From: JASFTV01 sp050050615 | GTDB lineage: Bacteria; Desulfobacterota; DSM-4660; Desulfatiglandales; HGW-15 | Assembly: GCA_050050615.1 (NCBI GenBank) | Contig: JASFTV010000009.1 | Location: forward strand, 1-23,327 | DNA: 23,327 nt | Direction: 5' to 3' | Part shown: in pieces, positions 7,977 through 15,922 of the stretch | How the letters are laid out: each line of letters opens with the position of its first letter | How positions within the stretch are numbered: position 1 is the stretch's first letter | Made by a program: the position numbers and the translations under genes | The notes under the pieces: model-generated | Seen by the model: the letters and a program-made list of their open reading frames with translations, nothing else | The model's database searches: none | Told to the model about the DNA's origin: nothing

Positions 7977-8049
7977 CGTATTACTCCTGTTCGTCATAGG
8001 AACTTCCTATCTCTTGACCTCCTCTCCGGGTTTAAAAGAGACGTTACCC

Positions 8050-10479
8050 CTAGTGATTCGACTTCTTCGCCGCCTCTTCCTCTTTGGCGAATTTCTTGAC
8101 GATTTCAGCGAGCTCCAGAAGGCGTTCATCGATTTTTCGAAACAGAGTGCCTTCGGGGTAGGTACCATCAGCTTGACGTGTTCCCGCTTCCATACCGGTC
8201 AAAATCTCGACCCCTTCTTCAACCGTGGAAACAGGCCAGATATGGAATCGACCCTCGTTCACGCTATCGATCACCTTTTGATTGAGCATGAGGTTTTGAA
8301 TGTTTTTTGCCGGGATGATCACGCCCTGCCGACCATTAAGCCCTTTGTGCTTGCATATTTCATAGAAAGCCTCCACCTTGCGGGTCACCCCGCCGACAGA
8401 CTGAATTTCTCCTTTCTGACTGACAGACCCAGTGACGGCAATCCCCTGATAGATGGGAACCCCTGCCAGAGCGCTCAACAGGGCAAAAAGCTCTGTACTG
8501 GAAGCGCTATCTCCTTCGATCAGCCCATAGCTCTGTTCGAAACACAAAGAGGCTGTAAGCGAGATCGGTTTATTGTGACCGAAACGTTCTTTCAGGAAGT
8601 TCGTGAGGATCATAACCCCCTTCGTGTGAATGTTGCCACTCATTTTTGATTCACGTTCGATGGCCACAACACCCTCCCGGCCCACTGAAACCGTCGCCGT
8701 GATCCTGTTGGGCTTGCCGAATTCGTGATCACCCGTCATCATAATGGAGATGCCGTTGATTTGACCCAATTTAGACCCCTCCGTGTCAATCCAGTAGATA
8801 TCTTTCTCAAGCAGCTCCTTGATCCTTTCTTCGATCAGATTTGATCTGAAGATCCGCTTTTCAATAGCCTGTTCCACATGTTTGCCTCGGACGAATTCTT
8901 CCTGTTCCAGGCTGGCGAAGTAATTCGCTTCTTTCACCAGATCGCTGATATCCCCCAGCTCAAGGGTCAGTTTTTCTTTATCTTCAGTCCGCTCCATGCT
9001 GTACTCCAGAACCCGGGCCACACCCGTTCGGTCAAGGTGGCGGATATTCTGTTCATTGCAGAAGTCCCCAATGATACAGGCGCTCTGGAGGATGCTCTCC
9101 TCTTTTCGATCCATCCGGTCATCCATGTGTGCTTTGACTTTGAAGAGCTTTTGAAAACGGTCGTCATATATATGCAGAAGTTCAAAAAGATAGGGATCAC
9201 CGGTTAGTACGATTTTGATGTCGAGGGGAATCGGTTCAGGCCGGATGGTCCTCGTGCTGAAAAGGCCGTAAAGCTCTCCCAGATCCTCAATGCGAATCGC
9301 CTGGTCTCGAAGGGCTCGCTTCAAAGCTTCCCAGGAGAGATACCATTTGAGCAGGTCCAGCGCTTTCATGATGAGATATCCGCCATTCGCCTTATGAAGG
9401 ACACCCGGTTTGACCATCGTAAAGTCAGTGAACAGCGCACCAAACCAGGCCTGCCTTTCGATGGTACCAAAAAGGTTTGGATAGACAGGGTTGGATTCGA
9501 TCACGACAGGAGCGCCCTCCGTTTCGGAATTGTCAATCAACACGTTGATGGTGTACTTTCGAAAAACCGCTTCTCTTTGCGGAACGGGAAACTGCGGCAT
9601 CTGCTGCTGACCTTCCTCTTTTTTTCTAAAATCACCAATGTTTTCAAGAATATCTTCTTGAACCATTTTCAGGTATTCAACAACCTGGGGCTCCTCTTTG
9701 TACTTTTCCCAATAGGATTCCATGAGCTGGCCAACCACATAGAGTGCCACTTCACTGTCCACTTTCCGACGCCTTTCCTTCGAAGCCGTTTCCGCCTCTC
9801 GAATTTTCTTAACCGCCTCTCTCATTTTTTCTTGGAGCGCATCGCTTTTTTCCTTAAGTCTTTCCTTTTCTTCGTCACTCAGTTCAGCCATTTTTTCCTG
9901 GCTCAGGGGCTGGCCCTCTTTGGTAGCCGGGACGATGACCATGCCCACCTGAGAAATCTGAAGGATAAAGCCCTCTTCTTTGGCAACGCTCGACAATTCA
10001 TCAATGATTTTTCGACGATCTCGTTCTAATGCTTTTTGTACCTCAACCTCTTTGGCACTGTAATCTTCACTCTCAAAGACTTCCGAGATTTTTTTCTGGG
10101 TGGCGTCGATGAGCTCTTGCATGTCTTTCTTGAGCTCCTTGCCACGACCGGCAGAGAGCTTCATGCTCTTGGGCTTGTCAGGTTCCTTGAAATTATGCAC
10201 ATAGCACCAGTCGGGCGGCGTGGGTTCCTTTTTCGCTTGCTCTTCAATGTAGTTCCGGGCCGTATAGGTCAAACCCGCCTTGGCGGGTCCCGCTATGAAT
10301 ACATGGTAGCCATCTGTCTTCATACCCATTCCAAATTTGATGGCATCGCTGGCTCGTTCCTGGCCGAGGATCCTCTCTGTAGGAGGCTCAAGTGATGCTG
10401 TGTTTTCAAAAGGGAGAGATTCCGGATCGATGTGAGCTCTCAGCTCGTTGAGCGGAACTTCCCGAAATTCCTTAGGCAT
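8050..10479 (-). CDS. Lon-like ATP-dependent serine protease (AAA_32 / Lon_C type)
   Basis: 809 residues with AAAGGAGGG before the ATG. An N-terminal AAA-like region spans about 30-90 and 335-545. It is interrupted by a long charged coiled-coil insertion (about 110-300), and AAA features resume with the HKANGGYLIMKALDLL Walker-B-like segment (362-377). The Lon protease domain is at about 570-770. The candidate catalytic dyad is Ser658 in EGDSASST and Lys701 in the GGVTRK motif. The Walker A position reads GPAKAGLT (64-71), with Leu where Lys or Arg is expected, so ATP binding may be altered. Such proteins degrade misfolded or regulatory proteins in the cytoplasm. A DUF151 gene follows, and an inverted-repeat element lies ~135 bp upstream. 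Confidence 0.92.
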   Translation of the reverse strand: MPKEFREVPLNELRAHIDPESLPFENTASLEPPTERILGQERASDAIKFGMGMKTDGYHVFIAGPAKAGLTYTARNYIEEQAKKEPTPPDWCYVHNFKEPDKPKSMKLSAGRGKELKKDMQELIDATQKKISEVFESEDYSAKEVEVQKALERDRRKIIDELSSVAKEEGFILQISQVGMVIVPATKEGQPLSQEKMAELSDEEKERLKEKSDALQEKMREAVKKIREAETASKERRRKVDSEVALYVVGQLMESYWEKYKEEPQVVEYLKMVQEDILENIGDFRKKEEGQQQMPQFPVPQREAVFRKYTINVLIDNSETEGAPVVIESNPVYPNLFGTIERQAWFGALFTDFTMVKPGVLHKANGGYLIMKALDLLKWYLSWEALKRALRDQAIRIEDLGELYGLFSTRTIRPEPIPLDIKIVLTGDPYLFELLHIYDDRFQKLFKVKAHMDDRMDRKEESILQSACIIGDFCNEQNIRHLDRTGVARVLEYSMERTEDKEKLTLELGDISDLVKEANYFASLEQEEFVRGKHVEQAIEKRIFRSNLIEERIKELLEKDIYWIDTEGSKLGQINGISIMMTGDHEFGKPNRITATVSVGREGVVAIERESKMSGNIHTKGVMILTNFLKERFGHNKPISLTASLCFEQSYGLIEGDSASSTELFALLSALAGVPIYQGIAVTGSVSQKGEIQSVGGVTRKVEAFYEICKHKGLNGRQGVIIPAKNIQNLMLNQKVIDSVNEGRFHIWPVSTVEEGVEILTGMEAGTRQADGTYPEGTLFRKIDERLLELAEIVKKFAKEEEAAKKSNH

Positions 10480-10613
10480 ATTTTTCCCTCCTTTTCCGTT
10501 TCAATTCAGAAATGACCGCGAATGCCGGCTGCCCAAAAACCCAATCATGACCTTTCGGCTCATCCGTCCATTGGGGCAACCAGGAACAGCTAGAAGTCGC
10601 TGCACAACACTTA

Positions 10614-10923
10614 TTACTGAGGGGAGCATTTAATTGTTTACAGAGAAAGGTGCCCGCTGATGGTCAGGACCATGAAGTCTTTTCTGTAGTGACTGGTGGG
10701 AGGGCGCCGTCCTTTTCGCGACTTGTCTATGGGGGAAACCGCAGCTCCGCCAACGGCGGAGAATGCGGAGGGCCTCCGGCTCGTAGAGCCTACGCCTCGG
10801 AGAGGGCAAAACTCCCCCGTAGACAAGTCGCTGAAAAGACCAGCCCGGGAGCCTCGGAACGAAAGAAAAGACTTCACGGTCCTTATTCATTCCATGTCAA
10901 CTATTTTGTGCTCCCCTTAGTAA
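10614..10923. mobile_element. MITE-like non-autonomous element with nested inverted repeats
   Basis: The outer ends TTACTGAGGGGAGCA (10614-10628) and TGCTCCCCTTAGTAA (10909-10923) are a 15-bp inverted repeat with one mismatch. Inside, GGACCATGAAGTCTTTTCT (10667-10685) is inverted at 10864-10882 with one mismatch. A third inverted block joins CTTTTC-GCGACTTGTCTA (about 10711) to TAGACAAGTCGCTGAAAAG (10820-10838). The whole could fold into one long cruciform or RNA hairpin. No coding capacity or exact target-site duplication is seen (flanks CTTA and CTTTA). A related half copy is at 7434-7524. It lies upstream of the Lon-like gene and could carry a promoter or processing site. Confidence 0.7.
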
Positions 10924-11238
10924 CTTTAATCACCCATTTATTATACTTCAATGCTTGGCCCACCTAAAGCTGAAACAGGGCTCAGCCTGTTGAGCCTGGA
11001 ACGAAAAGCTTGCCGTGTCGAACTTTGAGATGAGCCGAGCGTGGCAGGGTAAAGAGCATTCCCGAACTATTCTGCTCTTTGGTCGATACAGTCCTTTCTT
11101 TAGGGGCTGTTGCCCAAATCCTTGAACGAACTATACTATGAGAAATGTTGATACCTTTTCTGAAATCATTCCCCCCCCAAAAACGAATCGGTACTTCGCG
11201 ATGATTTGTGCAAGAGCCCCTTTATGATTGAAGCTTCC
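10924..11238. other. Intergenic stretch, no gene seen
   Basis: About 315 bp between the MITE-like element and the stop of the CULT gene. A run of nine C lies near 11171. No open frame with a ribosome-binding site, tRNA or clear terminator was found. Confidence 0.4.
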
Positions 11239-11625
11239 CTAACCGTCGCTTTCTGCATTATGGATTGTTTTGACGTGCGAGGCGAGGATTCCCCAGAACG
11301 TGATGGGTCGTTTGAATGTGGAAACCGCTTCATATTGCCAACCAAGGTGCTGACCACAATGGCAGCAAAAGGCCATACGCCACCCGTAACCCGGAAACCA
11401 CGTGTGGGCTTCGGTCGGGTCCCCCAGGGCAATCGCACCCGGGCAAGAGGAAAAGGTATGAAAATCACATTCCACACCTGACGGGTTCACATAAAAGTGC
11501 CTGTTCTTGCCACCTACCATGAGCAGTTGATCAGAATGGGTGATAAGACTGCCACAGATTATGCACTGGTAGGCTTTTGCGCCGTTTCCTCCAATTCTGT
11601 CCAGGGCGGAAATAAAGAAGAGCAT
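11239..11625 (-). CDS. CULT-domain protein (bacterial cereblon thalidomide-binding-domain homologue)
   Basis: 128 residues from the ATG at 11625; the frame is open back to a TTG at 11691, and the Shine-Dalgarno is weak for both. Residues 19-100 match the CULT fold. A CIICG zinc knuckle (Cys21, Cys24) and a second pair Cys87/Cys90 in FCCHCG bracket VNPSGVECDFHTF and AHTWFPGYGWRMA. The three aromatic-cage tryptophans known from cereblon (W380, W386, W400) correspond to Trp76, Trp82 and Trp96, and the preceding His74 is kept. Here the domain stands alone, without the Lon-N-like domain of eukaryotic cereblon. CULT domains bind cyclic imides such as uridine-like ligands or C-terminal cyclic imide degrons; the bacterial role is unknown. 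It follows a small conserved gene by ~150 bp. Confidence 0.88.
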   Translation of the reverse strand: MLFFISALDRIGGNGAKAYQCIICGSLITHSDQLLMVGGKNRHFYVNPSGVECDFHTFSSCPGAIALGDPTEAHTWFPGYGWRMAFCCHCGQHLGWQYEAVSTFKRPITFWGILASHVKTIHNAESDG

Positions 11626-11777
11626 TGTCGCATCCCAGATAATACAGATATGGAATGGCGGGAAACATATCAAATTCGCCCAGAAAGTCAATTATGGGGC
11701 TTTATTCATCACGGCCTATTTCATATCAAAAAAACGTTTTCCTTGGCCCGGAGAGCGGCGCTCGATAGTGATACGAT

Positions 11778-11972
11778 CTAGAATTTGATCCTCATGGGTA
11801 TGGGTGAAGCCGCATCGGCTATCTCTTTCAGTTTAGGTTCTTCTTCTCTGAGTATATCTAGCAGCATCAAGGCCTCGCCTGCCGTGAAGGACAAACACTT
11901 TCCATCTTCATCACGGATTTTCAAGCCACTTTCTGTAATGCTAATGGTAAATTTTTCTCTTGTCCCTTCCAT
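11778..11972 (-). CDS. Small conserved hypothetical protein (64 aa)
   Basis: 64 residues, charged and acidic overall, with no Cys cluster or membrane segment. It opens with two or three predicted beta strands (KFTISITESGLKIRDEDG), followed by a helix (AGEALMLLDILREEE) and a short tail. CGGAGCAGCC stands directly before the ATG at 11972. The layout suggests a small cytoplasmic accessory or regulatory protein, but I recognise no family. It sits on the same strand between the TIM-barrel-like gene (115 bp upstream) and the CULT gene. Confidence 0.65.
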   Translation of the reverse strand: MEGTREKFTISITESGLKIRDEDGKCLSFTAGEALMLLDILREEEPKLKEIADAASPIPMRIKF

Positions 11973-12087
11973 GGCTGCTCCGATCTTAGCTCCCTCCTAT
12001 ATAAGATGCTGACATTGATTAGAAGCGTTCGCATGCACTCGAATTGAAGCTCTTTTGTCTTTTGCAGGCCGGAGGCAAAGGGATATC

Positions 12088-13218
12088 TTACAAGAGTCCC
12101 CTGGATTCCAAGAAATGATTCCACAGCCTGGACAGGTGGGTTTGAGGGGCCTCCATATACGCCTCCTGGCTGAGATCAATGAAATCACGGGGGCTCTCCT
12201 CCGGCTCGACCGCACAAGCTGCCTGGACCCAGCTTTCGACCCACGCCTTTGGCTCCAATCCTTGGTCCAGCAGACCCACTTCCTGCAGGCCGGGCCGCAA
12301 AACCCAGGGCGGTTCATCCCACAGCCTGGACTCCGGGTCGACAAGGCTCAGCCACGTTAGCCCGTCAACTCCCTGCCTCGCCAGGACCTGGCCGGCCTCC
12401 ATTATCCTTTCCGGGTCGTATGCCCCGCCCAGAAGGCCCCAGCCGACCTCAATCTCAGTCGGCGCTCCGAAAAGCCATCCGCTTAAGGTTCCCAGGTAAG
12501 ATGCCATCCACAGCTCGCCTGCGGCATCCGTGGGTCCTTCCAAGCCCGGCGGCCAGGTTTCAAGGCCGCTCAGTCGAAAACCGTCTACTTGACCGGCCAG
12601 AGATTGAACCAACCCAGGCTCCAGAAGTTCCGACCACCCCACGCCCATGTAAATCGTGGCATTCTCATCCCGATCCCGAATTTCACCAAGAAATGACCTA
12701 AGCACGAAATGAGCCGCTTGAAGGCCGGGTCGCACCCATTCAAGCGCTCTGTCCAGGATGACCCAGCCTCTTAGGGCCGGGTGGCCGTTCACAGCGCTCA
12801 CGACCTCTCGAAAGACTCTTATCCTCTTTTGGATCACTGAAGGTTCAGCCCACCAATCAAGGGGCCGCAACTGTCTTACTTTTCCGTCCACAAAAACAGG
12901 AGATGCGGCCCGATCCCGCGTGCCCTGAACCAGATTGGGGGCAACCCAATCCAATCCCAAGAGCTGTTGGGTCGGTGCAATCAGCCACGCCCCAATGCCT
13001 GCTTCGGCTACCCGGTCCAGCGCCTTGATGAGCCCGTGCAAAAAGCCGACTTTGACCCTCCTCAAACCAACCAACGACTCCTCTAAGACAGGTATGAGGA
13101 GTCGCTCCAAACCCAGGCTTTTGGCAACCCTGGCCGCTTGCCCCAGCCTCTCCGGTTCAGGCGGCCCTAACCCGTGCAGCCCTCTAACAGGGCAAATATA
13201 TGTCGCTGAGATTCGCAT
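12088..13218 (-). CDS. Hypothetical protein, possible TIM-barrel (glycoside hydrolase-like) fold
   Basis: 376 residues. No signal peptide or membrane segment. Alternating hydrophobic strands and helices, with segments such as LRGWVILDRALEW, ATIYMGVGWSELLEP and GVDGLTWLSLVDPE and many Trp residues, resemble a beta/alpha barrel of the glycoside-hydrolase kind. No catalytic motif can be assigned with confidence. The start at 13218 has no clear Shine-Dalgarno but lies only 18 bp after the upstream stop, consistent with coupled translation. The gene is GC-rich, which produces long spurious frames on the other strand. It is followed by the 64-aa gene. Function is unknown. Confidence 0.7.
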   Translation of the reverse strand: MRISATYICPVRGLHGLGPPEPERLGQAARVAKSLGLERLLIPVLEESLVGLRRVKVGFLHGLIKALDRVAEAGIGAWLIAPTQQLLGLDWVAPNLVQGTRDRAASPVFVDGKVRQLRPLDWWAEPSVIQKRIRVFREVVSAVNGHPALRGWVILDRALEWVRPGLQAAHFVLRSFLGEIRDRDENATIYMGVGWSELLEPGLVQSLAGQVDGFRLSGLETWPPGLEGPTDAAGELWMASYLGTLSGWLFGAPTEIEVGWGLLGGAYDPERIMEAGQVLARQGVDGLTWLSLVDPESRLWDEPPWVLRPGLQEVGLLDQGLEPKAWVESWVQAACAVEPEESPRDFIDLSQEAYMEAPQTHLSRLWNHFLESRGLL

Positions 13219-13236
13219 GGCAGCCAGACAACGCTT

Positions 13237-13725
13237 CTAGGATGCTTCCATTTCCGCTACGAGTTCGCCAAGACTTTTGACTTTCTCGCTGGAATCAAAG
13301 AGATAAGGCATTTCACGGATAAACATCACGGCTTCGTCACTCAGTTTTACTTTCAATACCCAGCCCATAACGCCTATGGAAGGTGCCGACATACTGACAT
13401 GGTATACGACATCGCTAATATCCATATCACACTGAAACCCTTCAAGGGAGACAACAGCCTCTGCATTGAGTTCTTTTGCCCTGCCCGTGACTTCGGCCGT
13501 AACAGGGGGGACTCCAAAACCTGCTGTATCTGCCATGATGATATAGATCGGCGTAATGCGGCCTTGCTTTTTTAGGGTCTCCTTAACCGCGTCGAAAAAA
13601 TTTGAAAGAAAGCCTGTTAGAATCTGTTTTCTCTTACCGGGTTCCCTTTTTATGGCCTCCATGACCAGAGCAACCTGTTTTTCGAGTTGAGCAGAAGGCT
13701 TCTCAGCTTTTCGATCCTTTGTCAT
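13237..13725 (-). CDS. Conserved hypothetical protein (~162 aa), unknown function
   Basis: 162 residues from the ATG at 13725, preceded by GAGGTGAGATGTG; an adjacent GTG at 13728 is also in frame. A charged N-terminal helix (QLEKQVALVMEAIK) is followed by a globular alpha/beta part, ending in two segments, VMFIREMPYLFD and KSLGELVAEME. There are no membrane segments and a single Cys. No family is recognised. It heads a minus-strand run with the TIM-barrel-like gene (18-bp gap), the 64-aa gene and the CULT gene. Confidence 0.7.
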   Translation of the reverse strand: MTKDRKAEKPSAQLEKQVALVMEAIKREPGKRKQILTGFLSNFFDAVKETLKKQGRITPIYIIMADTAGFGVPPVTAEVTGRAKELNAEAVVSLEGFQCDMDISDVVYHVSMSAPSIGVMGWVLKVKLSDEAVMFIREMPYLFDSSEKVKSLGELVAEMEAS

Positions 13726-14124
13726 CACATCTCACCTCGAATCGGTTGTCACTGCAGAAACAAGTGGCTTGATTGCCAACCCCAAAAGGGTTTCAAATAT
13801 CTCTCAGTGAATCTCCCCGCCCACGCGGCGAGGCATCTTCACAGTCAATGCCATGGAAGCCCTTTCATGGCGATTCCCGGGAGGTGCTCCGCACGCCTGT
13901 CCCCCTCCTGCGAGGCCTCACCCCTTACCAAATGCTGGCTCCCGGGCACACCGGCTTTTTCGTTTTTGAAAAGAGATCCCCATGACCCAGGGAAACCAGG
14001 AAACCGTTTTTGGACAGGAATGATAGCACGTTTTGATTGAAAAAGCAGTCCGGTTTGATGCTGCCTGAGGCTCTGTGGGGAATGATTAGCATAGTGCCCA
14101 CCCACAAACTGTTTGTGGGCGCTA
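13726..14124. other. Intergenic region with several hairpins downstream of sbtM
   Basis: About 400 bp. One hairpin joins GTGAA (13807-13811) to TTCAC (13838-13842), with an inner CCCCGCC/GGCGAGG stem. A second, with GCCATG/CATGGC arms, spans about 13850-13871, and a near-perfect palindrome lies at 14101-14119. Open frames across it have no ribosome-binding site. No known riboswitch motif was recognised. Confidence 0.45.
14101..14119 (-). terminator. Hairpin directly after sbtM
   Basis: CCCACAAAC-T-GTTTGTGGG is a perfect 9-bp inverted repeat only 5 bp beyond the sbtM stop codon. No T-run follows on the minus strand, so it may be a 3'-end stabilising hairpin or a weak terminator. Confidence 0.5.
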
Positions 14125-15780
14125 TCAGGTTCTCAATTCTGAGTCGATGAAGCAGTAAGGATCGCGTTCTTCGAATATGTCGAGGCCGCTGCTGAAAGCG
14201 CTCGCAAGGCAGCCCCCACAAACAGGACGGATGGTGCAGGACCGGCAGGCACTCGATCCTCTCCGATAGCGGCGGGCCAGTTCAGAATCGTAAATGCTTG
14301 ACAGACTTTGCTCATAGACATTGCCTATGAGCGAGGGGAATTTCCGGCAGCCATGCACTTCTCCGTCCGGAAGCAGGGCAAGAAAGTTGAAAGCCGCTCC
14401 ACAGCCATAGCCGGTGCACCCGCCGAAGAGTTCCGTGCCGTTGTGGTATCTCAAGACATTGATGAGGTTGTCCTTCAACCCGATGATCGGATTGCTTTCC
14501 GCGGCAGCCACATAGGACTCCAAAAAAGCGGCGTATTCATCTCGCCCGGGAAGCCGGAGGTTGGCCCCTTCTCCCACCATGGAGAGGCGGTTAAAGGTAA
14601 AGTTGTCGGCCTTATCGCGAAGGATCTCTGCAAGGGGTATAACCTGGTCGATGTTATCTTTTGTGAGGGTGAGCATCACCATGGCGTAGACATTCAGATC
14701 GCGAAGCACGCTGAGAAATTCGATAACCCTGTCGAAGTGTCCAACCCCCCGGATCAGATCGTTTTGTTCCTTAAGCCCCTCCAGGCTTACCTGGTAAAAG
14801 ACGGGCCTTTGAATGGCTAACAGTTCTTCGATCCGCTCTCTTGGAGCGGGATTTCCAAGGATCGCAATCGTAAAACCGGTCTCTGACGCTGCACGGTAAA
14901 GGTCTAAAAACTCCGGGTACAAGAGTGGATTGCCGCCTGTGAAAGAGACCTGTCCAGCTACGTGGCGATCCCGGCAAAAGGCTCGGAGATCATGAAGGAT
15001 TTCGATCGCATGCTTCAGCTTTAGCGGAGATCGCTTGGTGCGGTCGTAACAGTGCTTGCAATGGAGATCACACGCGTTTGTGATGTGCCATTGAAGCGTG
15101 AAAACGGTTGTCGTAAGGAAATGCTCATCAAGACTCGCCTCTGCAGGAAAGCTTTCAGGGTCTCGACGAATCAGCGAGGGCGGTGCAAGAAGGATCCCCC
15201 TGAAGATAGCGCGATCCATTGCCGAATCAACAGCGCCCACAGGTACCCCACCTGTGGTTGCCGTTTCCTCAGCATCGATGCCCTCCACCACCATTTTGAG
15301 CACAAGAAGATCCTCATCCGTCGCTGGTTGCATTTTTCCCATTCCGGTTTGAGGGTCTCGCCACAGGAGAACCCACTCCTCACCCGGCTCCGGTTTTAGC
15401 CTCCTCTTTTTTCCTCCCGGACATGGAATCGACGCGAGGTTCTTGAAGGAAAGTTGGAGTAATTGAAGCGTTGGGTTAACTATAAGTTCGCTAAATTCAG
15501 GGGGCGTGTCCACCACCTTCGCGGTTACTGCATGAAAGGTTAGCTCCAACCGGGCGAGCTCGGGCAAGAAATCAGGCAACCCGAGGTCGCCCAGATGGAG
15601 TGCAAGGGTTTTTGGAAAAGACTCCGGCTGAGGTTTCCCTTCACACGCCTCTAACATCCCCTCCCATGTCGAAGAATCCAACATGGAGCGGCACATAGGG
15701 AAAACCCTTTCAATGATATCCTTGGAGGATGCGGTCACAGTGGACTCCTTCTTCTCATCCCGGGCAAGCAGATAGGTCAT
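14125..15780 (-). CDS. sbtM: SbtM-type radical SAM/SPASM peptide maturase (selenobiotic peptide modification)
   Basis: 551 residues. An N-terminal ~220-residue helical region of unknown fold precedes the radical SAM core. The core contains ITNACDLHCKHCYD with the [4Fe-4S]-binding Cys237-x3-Cys241-x2-Cys244, and SFTGGNPLLYPE (SAM-binding GGNP). The C-terminal SPASM-like region carries Cys455, Cys460, Cys478, Cys512, Cys515, Cys521, Cys524 and Cys543, enough for auxiliary Fe-S clusters. This layout is that of RiPP maturases, and the ITNACDLHCKHCYD form with the long N-terminal domain is what I recall for SbtM. GAGG lies 6 nt before the ATG. The 73-residue Sec-containing precursor gene is 142 bp upstream on the same strand, making that peptide the obvious substrate. 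The chemistry (proposed thio/selenooxazole-type modification) is not shown here. Confidence 0.9.
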   Translation of the reverse strand: MTYLLARDEKKESTVTASSKDIIERVFPMCRSMLDSSTWEGMLEACEGKPQPESFPKTLALHLGDLGLPDFLPELARLELTFHAVTAKVVDTPPEFSELIVNPTLQLLQLSFKNLASIPCPGGKKRRLKPEPGEEWVLLWRDPQTGMGKMQPATDEDLLVLKMVVEGIDAEETATTGGVPVGAVDSAMDRAIFRGILLAPPSLIRRDPESFPAEASLDEHFLTTTVFTLQWHITNACDLHCKHCYDRTKRSPLKLKHAIEILHDLRAFCRDRHVAGQVSFTGGNPLLYPEFLDLYRAASETGFTIAILGNPAPRERIEELLAIQRPVFYQVSLEGLKEQNDLIRGVGHFDRVIEFLSVLRDLNVYAMVMLTLTKDNIDQVIPLAEILRDKADNFTFNRLSMVGEGANLRLPGRDEYAAFLESYVAAAESNPIIGLKDNLINVLRYHNGTELFGGCTGYGCGAAFNFLALLPDGEVHGCRKFPSLIGNVYEQSLSSIYDSELARRYRRGSSACRSCTIRPVCGGCLASAFSSGLDIFEERDPYCFIDSELRT

Positions 15781-15819
15781 ACGCTACCTCGCTGCGTCCT
15801 CAAGGCTTCTTGAAACGTT

Positions 15820-15871
15820 CTGACCGGGATCGCCTCGAGCCGGTCAGGCACATAATCGCTTATCGCCTGAC
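15820..15871 (-). promoter_or_regulatory. Mutually exclusive hairpins between sbtA and sbtM (attenuator-like)
   Basis: Three segments on the minus-strand RNA compete. GTCAGGC (15871-15865) can pair with GCCTGAC in the middle segment (15849-15843). The same segment, read as CTGACCGG (15847-15840), can instead pair perfectly with CCGGTCAG (15827-15820). The two stems (7 and 8 bp) cannot form together. Position between peptide and maturase genes suggests control of relative expression by attenuation, RNA processing or ribosome passage over the Sec codons. This is inference. Confidence 0.5.
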
Positions 15872-15898
15872 AACCTTCTCTTCTCGTTGTTGATTTCA

Positions 15899-15911
15899 GT
15901 GCGAACTGCAC
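15899..15911 (-). promoter_or_regulatory. SECIS-like hairpin after the third UGA
   Basis: GTGC-AGTTC-GCAC begins 17 nt after the UGA at 15931-15929 and lies beyond the UAG stop. An alternative TGCG/CGCA stem is also possible. The loop is close to the AGGT loop after the second UGA, supporting a common role in recruiting SelB. Confidence 0.6.
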
Positions 15912-15922
15912 GCATCTTTGCC

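Noticed and set aside
12179..12701. Overlapping plus-strand frames of 106-150 codons
   Set aside because: Pro/Arg/Ser-rich, low-complexity products antisense to the GC-rich 12088-13218 gene.
13726..13845. Possible TPP riboswitch because of a CTGAGA string
   Set aside because: The remaining conserved thi-box elements are missing.
13925..14221. Minus-strand frame of 98 codons after sbtM
   Set aside because: Overlaps the sbtM 3' end out of frame and lacks a ribosome-binding site.
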